This document shows positions 10,707-19,507 of a DNA stretch of 64,000 bases, one piece after another. Numbering within the stretch: the stretch's first letter is position 1; every line of letters starts with the position of its first letter. Position numbers and translations under genes: made by a program. The stretch lies in the NCBI GenBank assembly GCA_021776415.1, contig JAJFFY010000055.1, forward strand, positions 34,275-98,274, in the 5' to 3' direction. This stretch comes from Hyphococcus sp. (GTDB taxonomy: Bacteria; Pseudomonadota; Alphaproteobacteria; Caulobacterales; Parvularculaceae). The notes beneath the pieces were generated by a model. The model did not search any database, was not told where the DNA came from, and saw only the letters and a list, made by a program, of their open reading frames with translations.

Positions 10707-10753
10707 AATTTGCATGGCTGAGTGTCTGTCTCAAAAAAAGTATGCTTTATCAG

Positions 10754-10845
10754 TGTTGTCATCATCGGGCTTGTCCCGGTGATCCAGAAATTTTCCCACT
10801 ATTTGCAGCCCTGGATTGCCGGAACAAGTCCGGCAATGACACGGG
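10754..10845. repeat. Palindromic intergenic repeat (GTCAT...ATGAC type)
   Basis: Two inverted blocks, GTCATCATCGGGCTTGTCCC and a complementary-type block around CCGGAACAAGTCCGGCAATG, face each other across a short centre. This kind of roughly 90-base palindrome is widespread between genes in alphaproteobacteria. It shares only the outer GTCAT/ATGAC ends with the larger repeats elsewhere in this window. Confidence 0.6.
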
Positions 10846-10862
10846 GAGGGTTCACTGACGCT

Positions 10863-10891
10863 AACTGAGCGCAATGACTCAGTTCGTTTTT
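10863..10891 (+). terminator. Intrinsic terminator after the serine hydrolase
   Basis: AACTGAG (10863-10869) and CTCAGTT (10878-10884) form a 7-bp stem with an 8-base loop, followed by CGTTTTT. It lies between two convergent genes and fits the plus-strand hydrolase. Confidence 0.55.
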
Positions 10892-10926
10892 CAAACAGGC
10901 TCTGAGGCAGCCAAAACGCCCGCGCC

Positions 10927-12711
10927 TTAAGAATGCTCGCCGGAAGGTTTTTCCGGCCGCGCATAGGGTTGGTGCAGGAGTTCTTTGCCCGCCTCCATGC
11001 CATAATCGCGTTGCGCCAGCAGGCGTTCGCGGTCGATCGTTCGGAACTGTTCGACATAATCGTCAATCTCGTCCTGATCATGCCCCATGCGCGTCAGCGC
11101 CTCGCGCGCCATCAACACACTGGATTCAAGCGTCTCACGAATAATCACGTCCGGGCCCAGCTGCGCCAACTCGATTTCATGAGTGCGGTCATGGGCGCAG
11201 GCGATAATCGTCAGGTTCGGAACCGCGGCGCGCAACGCCTCCACCGCATGATTGACGGCTTGCGTATCATCCATGCAAAGCAGCACCGCGCTCGCATCCA
11301 TGGCGCCCGCCGTCATCAACACATCGAGCCTTGAGGCGTCGCCAAAATAAACCTTGAAGCCGAAACGCTGCGCATTGCGAATATGCGCCGGGGCGCGATC
11401 AATCGCGGTGACGCTGACGCCTGAATTGCGCAGCACCTGCGAGACAATTTGTCCGACACGGCCAAAGCCCGCAATGATAACATGGTCGTGGCCGCCACGC
11501 GGGCCCTCCAGATCTTCACCGCTGTCGGCGCCAGATTTGGCGATGCGATGGACCGCCATCACCAATAGCGGCGTTGACGCCATGGAGATCGTCACGATCG
11601 CCGACAACAACGTCGCCGCGCCATTGGTGAACAGCAACGCATCGACGCCGAGACTGATGACGACAAATGCAAACTCGCCGCCTTGTGAAAGCACGGCGGC
11701 GGTCTTTAGTGCATTATTGTGCGTGGATTTCGCCGCTCGCGTCAGGGCGTAGAGCAAGACCGCCTTGATCACCACCAGCCCCGCCGCGCCGCCGAGAACC
11801 ATCCACCAGGATGCGGCAATGACGGCAAGATCGAGGCGCATGCCGATCGAAATGAAGAACAATCCGAGCAGCAATCCCCGGAACGGTTCGATGTCGGTTT
11901 CAATCTGATGGCGATAGGCGGATTCCGCAAGCAAGGCGCCGGCGAGAAAAGCCCCCAGCGCCATCGACAACCCGGCCCAGGAAACCGCAAGCGCGGTTAA
12001 AGCAACGACAAGCAGCGCCGTTGCGGCAAAGGCTTCGCGCGAGCCCGAACCGGCGACAATATGGAAGGCGCGATCAAGACCATATCTGCCGATGATGATC
12101 AGCGCGACCAAAACCCCAACCGGTTTAGCGACCGCCGCCCAACCCATGCCTTCGCCGGCGCCGGCGCCCGCAACAACGCTAAGGCTCGCGATAAACGGAA
12201 TGGCGGCCAGAAGCGGGATGACGGCGAGGTCCTGAAACAGGAGAATGGAAAAAGATTGCTTGCCGTAACTGGTATTGAACTCGCCGCGGTCTTTTAGAAG
12301 TTGCAGCGCAAACGCAGTTGAGGAAAACGCCAGCGACAGACCGGCAATCACCGCCGCCGGCGCGGGCATCACATCGGCGAGGATGAACAGGCCCGCAATT
12401 AACACGCCCGTGACGGCGACTTGCGCGGCGCCAAGGCCGAAAATCTGCTGGCGCATGGACCACAAACGCGACAGCGACAGCTCCAGACCAATGACGAATA
12501 AAAACAGCACCACGCCAAGTTCGGCAATGTGGAAGACGCCTTCTTGCATGTGCAAAAGATTGAAACCGAACGGTCCGACCGCCACCCCGGCGGCGAGATA
12601 ACCGAGGATTGAACCCAGCTTAAAGCGATTGAATATAGGAACCGCAATCACCGCAGCGCCAAGATAGGTCGCCGCCTGAATCAGAAAATCGCTTTCGCCG
12701 CCAGCGGCCAT
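10927..12711 (-). CDS. CPA2-family cation:proton antiporter with TrkA-N domain (Kef type)
   Basis: 594 aa. Residues 1-390 are a polytopic inner-membrane domain of about 12 helices starting DFLIQAATYLGAAVIAVPIF, with the CPA2 signatures GYLAAGVAVGP and LAFSSTAFALQLL. Residues about 405-530 are a Rossmann regulatory domain (HVIIAGFGRVGQIVSQVLRN) of the KefB/KefC type, gating potassium efflux in exchange for protons in response to a nucleotide or glutathione adduct. It begins 2 bases after the argC stop, so it is probably read with the arginine genes, though no functional link is evident. Confidence 0.92.
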   Translation of the reverse strand: MAAGGESDFLIQAATYLGAAVIAVPIFNRFKLGSILGYLAAGVAVGPFGFNLLHMQEGVFHIAELGVVLFLFVIGLELSLSRLWSMRQQIFGLGAAQVAVTGVLIAGLFILADVMPAPAAVIAGLSLAFSSTAFALQLLKDRGEFNTSYGKQSFSILLFQDLAVIPLLAAIPFIASLSVVAGAGAGEGMGWAAVAKPVGVLVALIIIGRYGLDRAFHIVAGSGSREAFAATALLVVALTALAVSWAGLSMALGAFLAGALLAESAYRHQIETDIEPFRGLLLGLFFISIGMRLDLAVIAASWWMVLGGAAGLVVIKAVLLYALTRAAKSTHNNALKTAAVLSQGGEFAFVVISLGVDALLFTNGAATLLSAIVTISMASTPLLVMAVHRIAKSGADSGEDLEGPRGGHDHVIIAGFGRVGQIVSQVLRNSGVSVTAIDRAPAHIRNAQRFGFKVYFGDASRLDVLMTAGAMDASAVLLCMDDTQAVNHAVEALRAAVPNLTIIACAHDRTHEIELAQLGPDVIIRETLESSVLMAREALTRMGHDQDEIDDYVEQFRTIDRERLLAQRDYGMEAGKELLHQPYARPEKPSGEHS

Positions 12712-12713
12712 GT

Positions 12714-13664
12714 CTATTGCACGATCCCGGTTAACTCCTTGAGGCCCAGCGCCAGATTGACATTCTGGATTGCCTGCACCGCCGCGCCTTTGAGGAGATT
12801 GTCTTCTACTGCCACCACTACCGCATTCTTGCCGTCTTCGCTGACATCAAAACCGCCGATCATAACGCCCATGCGACCGGCGCCGTCTTTTAGCTCCGGC
12901 GGCGCATTGCGAAGCGCGATCAACGGCTCGTTTGAATATTTTTGCTCGAAGATTTCTGCTAGCGCACCGACCGTCAGCGCCTCGCGCAGCGGGATATGCG
13001 CGGTGACGATCAGCCCGCGAAACGCCGGATGCACATGCGGCATGAACCGGATGGGAACGCCAAGATGGCGCGCCGCCTCGTGCTCATGCTTATGACCGGT
13101 GAGCGCATAAGGCATCAGATTGTCTTTAAGGCGTTCGGGGTCGTTGCGCGGCGACGGCTTTGTCCCGGCGCCGGAATAGCCCGAAACGCCAAACACCGCC
13201 GGAACGCCGCCAAGACGATCAACCAGCGGGGCTAGCGCGAGCTGCATCGCGGTTGCATAACAGCCGGGATTGGCGATGCGTTTTGCGCGCTCAATCTCTT
13301 TGCGGCCGAGTTCCGGCAGGCCATAGACCCAAGCGTCATCGAAGCGATAATCCGCTGACAGATCGATAATGATCCGATGCGGCGCATCGCGCTCTAATGC
13401 ATCGACGTAAGGCTTCGCCGCGCCGTCGGGGACCGCGAGAATGACGACATCAGCGCGCCGCCGCGCCGCCTCATCCGGCGAGAGCGCCTCAAAGATGCAC
13501 TCATCCTGGTCTTCCGGCGCAATCTCCGCGACCGGGCGACCCGCCCATTCGCGGCTCACCGCATAGGCGAGCATCAGCTCCGGATGACCGCCAATCAGGC
13601 GGATCAACTCGCGGCCCGTGTGGCCGCGGGCGCCGATTAGCCCGACAAGGAATGGCTCGCTCAT
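12714..13664 (-). CDS. argC: N-acetyl-gamma-glutamyl-phosphate reductase
   Basis: 316 aa. Third step of arginine synthesis: NADPH reduction of N-acetylglutamyl phosphate to the semialdehyde. Visible features are GLIGARGHTGRELIRLI (dinucleotide fold), the catalytic Cys in IANPGCYATAMQLAL, and HKHEHEAA and MPHVHPAFRGL. The start overlaps the stop of the argB fusion by 4 bases (ATGA), so the two are translationally coupled. It is the shorter ArgC form seen beside fused ArgB proteins. Confidence 0.95.
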   Translation of the reverse strand: MSEPFLVGLIGARGHTGRELIRLIGGHPELMLAYAVSREWAGRPVAEIAPEDQDECIFEALSPDEAARRRADVVILAVPDGAAKPYVDALERDAPHRIIIDLSADYRFDDAWVYGLPELGRKEIERAKRIANPGCYATAMQLALAPLVDRLGGVPAVFGVSGYSGAGTKPSPRNDPERLKDNLMPYALTGHKHEHEAARHLGVPIRFMPHVHPAFRGLIVTAHIPLREALTVGALAEIFEQKYSNEPLIALRNAPPELKDGAGRMGVMIGGFDVSEDGKNAVVVAVEDNLLKGAAVQAIQNVNLALGLKELTGIVQ

Positions 13665-14986
13665 GGCGCTTCGCCTTCAAACGACGCCGGAAGCGCGCCG
13701 ATGCGTTCAACGATAGGCGCAATCTGCGATAAATCCGAGGCGCCAATCCAGAAAACCGTCCATGGACCTTTTCTCACCGAACCGTCGGCGGCTTCATGAT
13801 AGAAGGCGTTAAACCCGTTAGCGGTCTGCGAGCGCCAGTAGAAAACCGGGTTCTTCTCAGCTAACTGCCGCCAGACTGTGCGCGCGAGACCCTCGCCACG
13901 CGCATCGCCAAGCACGGCGAACTTATCGAGGTAAATAATGTCGTCGAGCTTGGTCAAAATTGCTCCGGCGCGATAGCTCTCGGACATATGGACTTCGTGG
14001 ATGTCGAGCCCCGCCCACCAGCCGTCTTTCAGCTTGGCGCCAAATGCATCTGCAACCAGCGTCTCGGTCTTGGCGCGATCGAGCGCGTCTTTGGAGGCGA
14101 CCTCATTAATGCGCTCACCCATACGCACCAGCGTGCCCGAGCCGCCATGGGTGAACAATTCGCGCACTAGACCCGACGGCGTGGTGATCGACACCGACGA
14201 GGAGAGCGGCGCGTCGTCCAACAGGCGCTTGATCTCCTCAACCTTTAACAACATGCCGTCCTTGACCCAGTCCTGCGCCACCAGCGCATCATAGTCCGAG
14301 GCCAAGTTGATCGAGTGAATGATCTCGCCCGCCTCATCGAGCAGACCGCCGACGCTGGACAGAAAAATGATTTTCATCGGCTGCAATGCATGCACCAGCG
14401 CGCGCGTCGCAGTGTCGCCATTGACGTTTAACAGCTGCCCGCCGGGCGCAATGCCGAGGCATGTGAGGATCGGGATCGCGCCCGACTGCGCCACTGAGCG
14501 AATAAGTTCGAGATGAACCTTGGTCGGTTTGCCGACAAATCCGAATTTGTCCTTATCAAGATAGTCCGCCTCAATCGCCCCGGCGGTGAGCGAATGCGCC
14601 TCAACGCCTTGCGCACGCACCGCCTCGACCAGGGCGATATTAACGGCGGTAAAAACATCGCGCGCCGCATCGAGCGCTTCGGCGGAGGTGACGCGCAAGC
14701 CATCGATCTTCGGGGTTTTGACGCCGCGCTCATTCAGCGCCTCATCAAGCTGCGGCCCACCACCATGCAACACAATCGGCGTCAACCCGACAGTGTGCAA
14801 AAAGGCCAGCGCAGCAGCGGTCTCCTCCAGCTGGTCGGCAAGGATCGCGCCGCCAATTTTGATGACTGCAAAGCGCGTCTGATCGACCTCAGCAAACCGG
14901 TTGAGGTAGGAACGAATTTCCTTGCCGTCGCTCATATTGGAGAGCAACTGGACAATGGTTTGGCGGATATTGCGGCTGGCGGTCAT
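13661..14986 (-). CDS. argB: Bifunctional N-acetylglutamate kinase/synthase (ArgB-NAT fusion)
   Basis: About 441 aa, far longer than ordinary ArgB (about 260-300). The N-terminal amino-acid kinase domain shows VIKIGGAIL, PIVLHGGGPQLDEAL and LNVNGDTATRAL. From about residue 290 a GNAT-type acyltransferase domain (DUF619 type) follows, with YRAGAILTKLDDIIYLDKFAV, the acetyl-CoA region GDARGEGLARTVWR, and NPVFYWRSQTANGFNAFY. This is the architecture of the Maricaulis and Xanthomonas enzymes that both make and phosphorylate N-acetylglutamate, so no separate argA is needed. The start is set at MTASRNIRQTIVQLLSNM (14986). The kinase domain of this class is usually arginine-inhibited. Confidence 0.93.
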   Translation of the reverse strand: MTASRNIRQTIVQLLSNMSDGKEIRSYLNRFAEVDQTRFAVIKIGGAILADQLEETAAALAFLHTVGLTPIVLHGGGPQLDEALNERGVKTPKIDGLRVTSAEALDAARDVFTAVNIALVEAVRAQGVEAHSLTAGAIEADYLDKDKFGFVGKPTKVHLELIRSVAQSGAIPILTCLGIAPGGQLLNVNGDTATRALVHALQPMKIIFLSSVGGLLDEAGEIIHSINLASDYDALVAQDWVKDGMLLKVEEIKRLLDDAPLSSSVSITTPSGLVRELFTHGGSGTLVRMGERINEVASKDALDRAKTETLVADAFGAKLKDGWWAGLDIHEVHMSESYRAGAILTKLDDIIYLDKFAVLGDARGEGLARTVWRQLAEKNPVFYWRSQTANGFNAFYHEAADGSVRKGPWTVFWIGASDLSQIAPIVERIGALPASFEGEAP

Positions 14987-14995
14987 GGCGAATAC

Positions 14996-15174
14996 GTCAT
15001 CCCGTGCGCGACGCAGCATGCAATGCTGCTTCGCAGACACGGGATTTCTATCAATGCTGGCGCCTTCCCGGCGACAGATCCCGGACCAGCACAGCAGCGC
15101 CCGACCGCGAAGGCGGTCGAATTAAAGTTTGCGTGCATTCGCACGCGGGTGCTGCGGCGCATCCGGGATGACGG
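14996..15174. repeat. Family A palindromic repeat with a nested 48-bp element
   Basis: Starts GTCATCCCGTGCGCG and ends CCGGGATGACGG, with internal short stems. Copies of the same family lie at 43571-43707 and 50233-50348. This copy is longer because its right-hand hairpin tip holds a 48-bp two-hairpin element (15101-15148). Confidence 0.85.
15101..15148. repeat. 48-bp two-hairpin element, copy D1
   Basis: First hairpin GACCGCGAAGGCGGTC, an AT-rich linker, then second hairpin GCGTGCATTCGCACGC. The same 48-base layout recurs at 41437-41484 and 57608-57655, each time at the tip of a different host palindrome. Confidence 0.85.
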
Positions 15175-15220
15175 TGTTGTTACAAGCATCACCCCGTCAG
15201 CGCATGTTGATGCGCCGCAA

Positions 15221-15341
15221 GACCCCCATCGCCGCTTCGCGGCACTTCCCCCGTAAACGGGGGAAGAACAACCCCACCGCAAGCACGACCTAATTCCTCC
15301 CCCGCTCGCGGGGGAGGTGTCCGCAAGGCAGACGGAGGGGG
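15221..15341. repeat. Family C palindromic repeat
   Basis: Contains the stems CTTCCCCCGTAAACGGGGGAAG and, further right, CTCCCCCGCTCGCGGGGGAG, with outer blocks reading towards CGGAGGGGGC. Related copies are at 41347-41523 and 45290-45420. Together with the family A copy it fills the 388-base gap between the lipoprotein and argB genes, which otherwise holds no gene. Confidence 0.8.
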
Positions 15342-15374
15342 CAACAGCCTGGCTGGTGGAAAGATTAGTGAACA

Positions 15375-15914
15375 TTAGTTGGCTCTATCAATTAGCGCTG
15401 TATGAATTATCTTTTCCACCTCGAGTGTATTCCGAAGATCTTCAATAATACGCGCTAAGTTCTGCTCACCGGCGAAGCCCTTGCAACCCAGGTTATAAAT
15501 TATGGTTCTCCGTTTATTATGCTCAATTTTTTCAATAGTGATGGATGGGTGATCCGTCCAAACCTCAGAGCAAGAAGAGTTATCAACAACGCCATAATCA
15601 GCCCGCAATGCAAGAAAGTCTTGCTGATTGAGCCGCTCGACGAGTTCTAAAAAGAGTTCATGCTCTTTCTGATATACAAAATCACCAATTAAGAGCGGTT
15701 CAACTGAACCAAATCCCGCGCCGTACCCGCGCAACAACATCAATCCGTCTCTAAACACATACACGTCGAAAGCTGGACAACTGCCAAAGCAACCACTTTC
15801 CGCATAGTGGACAAAATCGCTCCCCACAAACGGAAATTGCTGTTGTGATGACGAAGCACATCCTGCGGACATAACAGCCAGTAAGCCGAACAAGACTGGT
15901 TTCATTCCCATCAT
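15375..15914 (-). CDS. Putative lipoprotein, DUF6438-like
   Basis: 179 aa. The signal peptide ends in a lipobox (GLLAVMSAGCASS), so the protein is likely lipidated and periplasm-facing. The mature region contains ESGCFGSCPAFDVYVFRDG, which resembles the CxGxCPxY core of DUF6438 proteins; function unknown. It overlaps the stop of the carbamoyltransferase gene by 4 bases and so is translationally coupled to it. It is AT-richer than its arginine-pathway neighbours, which suggests later insertion into the operon. A direct metabolic role in arginine synthesis seems unlikely. Confidence 0.75.
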   Translation of the reverse strand: MMGMKPVLFGLLAVMSAGCASSSQQQFPFVGSDFVHYAESGCFGSCPAFDVYVFRDGLMLLRGYGAGFGSVEPLLIGDFVYQKEHELFLELVERLNQQDFLALRADYGVVDNSSCSEVWTDHPSITIEKIEHNKRRTIIYNLGCKGFAGEQNLARIIEDLRNTLEVEKIIHTALIDRAN

Positions 15915-16936
15915 CCCACCAACGCCTTCATAATCGCCTTCTGCACATGCAGCCGGTTCTCCGCCTCATCATAGGCAATACAATTCGGCCCATCAAAAAC
16001 CGCATCGGTCATTTTCACATTGCGGCGCATGGGCAGGCAGTGGGAGACTAGCGCGTTGTTGGTCATCGCCATTTTTTCTTCATTGACGATGAAATGTTTG
16101 AAGCGGTCGCGGATGCCTTTTTCTGGTTGCCAGTTTCCAAAAAACGGCAGCGCGCCCCAACTTTTGGCGTAGACGACATCAGCGCTGTCATAGGCCTCGG
16201 CAATGTCATGGGAAATCGTCAGCGCATGGCCGTTGGCGCCGGCGTCTTTCGAGGCTTGGCTGATATAGCGCTCATCGAGAATATAATCTTCCATCGGACA
16301 AAGCAGCGTCGGTTTCATGCCGAACTTGGCGGCGATCATCAGCGCTGAATTGGCGACCGCGGTGTTGAGCGGTTTGGGGTGATAGGTCCAGGTGAGGACG
16401 AACTTCTTGCCCTCAAGATCGCCGAGCCGTTCCTGCAGCGCCATAATATGCGCCATCTCCTGACAGGGATGGGTGATGGTCTCCATATTGATGACCGGGA
16501 CATCGGCATATTTTGCAAAGGCGGTGAGGATCTTGTCTTTGCGATCCTCCTGCCAGTCGGCAAATTTCGGAAAGGCGCGCACGCCAATCATGTCGCAATA
16601 GCGCGACAGGATTTTGGCCGCCTCTTTGACATGCTCTTCCGCCTCGCCGTCCATGACGACGCCGTCCTCAAATTCCAGCGGCCACATTCCGCCCGATGGC
16701 GACAACACCACCGCATGTCCGCCCAACTGGCGGGCGCCGACATCAAACGAGGTCCGGGTCCGCAGTGAGTTGTTAAGAAATAACAACGCAATCGTTTTGC
16801 CGTTCAAAGCATCGTCCCACGTTGCGCCGGGCCCAGCCCCCTGGAGCGCTGATTTCATCGCCCTGGCATCGGTAATCATCGCCTGCAATTCAGGCCGCGA
16901 CCAATCTGCAGTGTTTAAAAAATGTCTCATGACCAT
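15911..16936 (-). CDS. argF': N-acetylornithine carbamoyltransferase
   Basis: 341 aa. Carbamoylates N-acetylornithine rather than ornithine, giving N-acetylcitrulline. It has the carbamoyl-phosphate motif SLRTRTSF, the segment MWPLEFEDGVVMDGEAEEH, THPCQEMAH, TWTYHPKPLNTAVANSA, KSWGALPFFGNW and HCLPMRRNV. These match the Xanthomonas enzyme closely as remembered. The glutamate equivalent to Xanthomonas Glu92, which separates acetylornithine from succinylornithine specificity, is retained (Glu100 here). ATG 16936 or the ATG two codons later could start it. It leads a minus-strand run of lipoprotein, argB fusion and argC. A deacetylase (argE-like) is not in the window. Confidence 0.93.
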   Translation of the reverse strand: MVMRHFLNTADWSRPELQAMITDARAMKSALQGAGPGATWDDALNGKTIALLFLNNSLRTRTSFDVGARQLGGHAVVLSPSGGMWPLEFEDGVVMDGEAEEHVKEAAKILSRYCDMIGVRAFPKFADWQEDRKDKILTAFAKYADVPVINMETITHPCQEMAHIMALQERLGDLEGKKFVLTWTYHPKPLNTAVANSALMIAAKFGMKPTLLCPMEDYILDERYISQASKDAGANGHALTISHDIAEAYDSADVVYAKSWGALPFFGNWQPEKGIRDRFKHFIVNEEKMAMTNNALVSHCLPMRRNVKMTDAVFDGPNCIAYDEAENRLHVQKAIMKALVG

Positions 16937-17058
16937 TGGTTAGACGGGCGAACCGGAAAATCCAAGAAAAAGAACACCCTGCGCCGCAGGGCGACACTGG
17001 AAAACTTAAGCCCCCGGCGTGTTGATTCGCGGGTGACAGGGGGAGGCGAAGCAGAATA

Positions 17059-17075
17059 GTTTACAAATCGTAAAC
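17059..17075. promoter_or_regulatory. Inverted repeat upstream of the PAS kinase gene
   Basis: GTTTAC-AAATC-GTAAAC, a perfect 6-base dyad with a 5-base centre, lies 34 bases before the kinase start and between divergent genes. It has the form of a repressor or activator site; the regulator is unknown. Confidence 0.35.
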
Positions 17076-17109
17076 AAGGGGCGCATGGCGTCGGCGCGGG
17101 CCGTTTGCT

Positions 17110-19392
17110 ATGGATCGCGGTTTATTGGGAAAAGGTTCAGCAGCGCGCTCAATGACGAAAAATCCTAGGGATAATAGCGGTTTGGACTTGGCGGCGCGGA
17201 TCGATGCGCTCTCGCCTCGGCGTCTGTCTTATCTGACTGGCGGGTTTATCCTTGTTCTCGCCGTTCTGCTGATCTTCGAAGTCAATGACAAAGCCGCCTC
17301 GCGCCGGGTCGAAACCGAATTGCGGCTGGAACAGGCCGCCAGCGACAGCTCTGCGGCCATGAATATCGCGATCATGACCGGCGCGCCGGCGCGCGAAGTG
17401 CTGACCGGCATGTGGCCCGGCGGTTATAGCGCGCTCTATCACCTCTCGCCGTCCGGCGATGTCCTGACCACATCGGGCCGCACTGATATTGTGCAAATCC
17501 CGGCGCCGGCGTTACGCACGCTTGAACTTCAGGGCCGCGGCAAGGGCGTGCTTGATCTTGCCGGGGGGAAAATCGCGGCGGTGTGGCGACCGCTCGACAA
17601 TGGCGAAATTCTGCTGGCGGCGGCGCCGGCGCGCGACATCTATGACCGCTCGCAGATCTGGATTGTTTACGCAGTTATTCTGATTGCCCTCAGCGTTGTC
17701 ATTATCTCGTTGATGGCGGCGTTCATCCGCCAAAGCCGGGCGGCGGCGAATGCGGCTTTCGCTCTGACGACGCTGACCGATTTTCAAGCGGCGATGGCGG
17801 GCGGGCGTTGTGCGCCGTGGTTTTACAAAAAGAACGACCGCATGATCGCGTTCTCGCGCGCGTTCCTTGAGCCGCTGGGTCTTGGCGCGCGCGACCGCTC
17901 CTTCACCTTGCGGGAAATATCGGCGATCGTTCATCCGAACGATCTGCGCACCGCGATTGCGGTTCTCTGCGGCGAGCCTTCCGGCGTCAATGAAGGGCTG
18001 GTGCGGTTTCGCGATCCCGGCGGGCGCTGGCTAAAGACATATCTGCGCACCGCAACGGATGCGACAAGGTTTGAACGCGCCGGCGTCGCCTTTGACCTTT
18101 CCGGCGCCAAGGCGATTTCACCGGGCGCAGCGATTGCCGAGACCCGGCTGCGCGATGCGATAGAGGCGATCCCCGAGGCGTTCGTGTTGTGGGATGCAAA
18201 CGGGCGCCTGGCGATTTGGAACAAACGCTTCGCCTCGACCTTCCGGCTGCCGGCCAAAGTTTTAAAACCCGGCTTCACCGTTGACGAAGTCTCGACCTGC
18301 GCGACGGTCGGCGGTGATATTCTCAACCAGCATTTCGGGCCGCTCGATAGCGAGGCCCCGGAGACGGTTGAGGTGGCGTTGCCGGGAAGCCGGTGGGCGC
18401 ATGTCTCGCGCCGGCGCACGGCCGAAGGCGGCTGGGTCTGCGTTGCATCAAACGTCACCGACTTGAAACTCCGCGCCAGCGCACAGAAGAAAAAAGAGCG
18501 CGAGCTGCAACAAACCGTCGAAGACCTGGAAGCATCGCGCCGCGACCTTTCAGAAACCATGCTGAAATATCAATATGAGAAATACCGCGCCGAGGACGCC
18601 AACCGGTCGAAGAGCGAATTCCTCGCCAATATGAGCCATGAGCTCAGAACCCCCTTGAACGCCATAAACGGGTTTTCCGAGGTTATGCAGTCGGAGCTTT
18701 ACGGGCCGCTCGGCGATGCGAAGTATAAGGAATATATCGGCGATATTCTCGCCAGCGGCAAACACCTGCTGGAACTTATCGACGACATTCTCGACATGTC
18801 GAAAATCGAGGCCGGCCGGCTCAAGCTGGAGCCGAGAAAAGTCGAGCTTGAAAAACTGCTCAATGAGGCGACCCGCCTTGTGGCGCCGCGGGCGACGGAG
18901 GCCGGGGTGACGCTGACGACCTCGGTCGGCCATGCGCCGCCGGTCTGGGCGGATGCGCGCGCGGTCAAACAGGTCACGCTCAACCTGTTATCGAACGCGC
19001 TAAAATTCACCCCGCAAGGCGGCGAGGTCACGCTTACCGCCGAGGCCGATCTTGACGGCGTCACCATCATCGTCGCCGATTCTGGCTCCGGCATTGAGCG
19101 CGTGCGATTGAAAAAACTCGGCGCGCCGTTCGAACTGGCGGAAAATCATTTCTCCAAAAGCAATACCGGCTCCGGGCTTGGCCTCGCGCTTTCAAAGTCG
19201 CTGATGCAAATGCAAGACGGCATTCTTGCCATCGCCAGCCAGCCCGGCAAGGGCACCGTCGCCTGCGCTGCATTCCCGCGCCGCAAAGGCGCAAAAGTCC
19301 GCCTGCCGCAATTCATCCGCAAGGAAGCCCATGTGCTCACCGGCGGCGAGGCGGCGGCGCCAAGCTTCAAGGTTACGCAAGCGGCGGAGTAG
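17110..19392 (+). CDS. Membrane PAS sensor histidine kinase, PleC-like
   Basis: 760 aa. Two membrane segments (about residues 42-60 and 180-203) bracket a periplasmic region. Cytoplasmic PAS-like regions follow at about 220-330 and 340-450 (RLRDAIEAIPEAFVLWDANGRL), then a coiled coil. The HisKA box is SEFLANMSHELRTPLNAING, with FSEVMQSELYGPLGDAKYKEY close behind, and the ATPase domain has NLLSNALKFTPQG and SGSGLGLALSKSL-type glycines. The LYGPLGD segment after the His box is typical of the PleC/DivJ group, which controls DivK and polar development in Caulobacterales. Orthology to PleC is likely but not proven. ATG 17152 is an alternative start. Confidence 0.85.
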   Translation: MDRGLLGKGSAARSMTKNPRDNSGLDLAARIDALSPRRLSYLTGGFILVLAVLLIFEVNDKAASRRVETELRLEQAASDSSAAMNIAIMTGAPAREVLTGMWPGGYSALYHLSPSGDVLTTSGRTDIVQIPAPALRTLELQGRGKGVLDLAGGKIAAVWRPLDNGEILLAAAPARDIYDRSQIWIVYAVILIALSVVIISLMAAFIRQSRAAANAAFALTTLTDFQAAMAGGRCAPWFYKKNDRMIAFSRAFLEPLGLGARDRSFTLREISAIVHPNDLRTAIAVLCGEPSGVNEGLVRFRDPGGRWLKTYLRTATDATRFERAGVAFDLSGAKAISPGAAIAETRLRDAIEAIPEAFVLWDANGRLAIWNKRFASTFRLPAKVLKPGFTVDEVSTCATVGGDILNQHFGPLDSEAPETVEVALPGSRWAHVSRRRTAEGGWVCVASNVTDLKLRASAQKKKERELQQTVEDLEASRRDLSETMLKYQYEKYRAEDANRSKSEFLANMSHELRTPLNAINGFSEVMQSELYGPLGDAKYKEYIGDILASGKHLLELIDDILDMSKIEAGRLKLEPRKVELEKLLNEATRLVAPRATEAGVTLTTSVGHAPPVWADARAVKQVTLNLLSNALKFTPQGGEVTLTAEADLDGVTIIVADSGSGIERVRLKKLGAPFELAENHFSKSNTGSGLGLALSKSLMQMQDGILAIASQPGKGTVACAAFPRRKGAKVRLPQFIRKEAHVLTGGEAAAPSFKVTQAAE

Positions 19393-19507
19393 ACGGCGGG
19401 TTTTGAACGGCCTTGCTCCTATGGTAACAATCGCTCGTCTATTGCACCCCAGTAAATTTATATCTGTATCTATGCTTCCCCAATCAATTTGCATGGAGGA
19501 TCAATAA

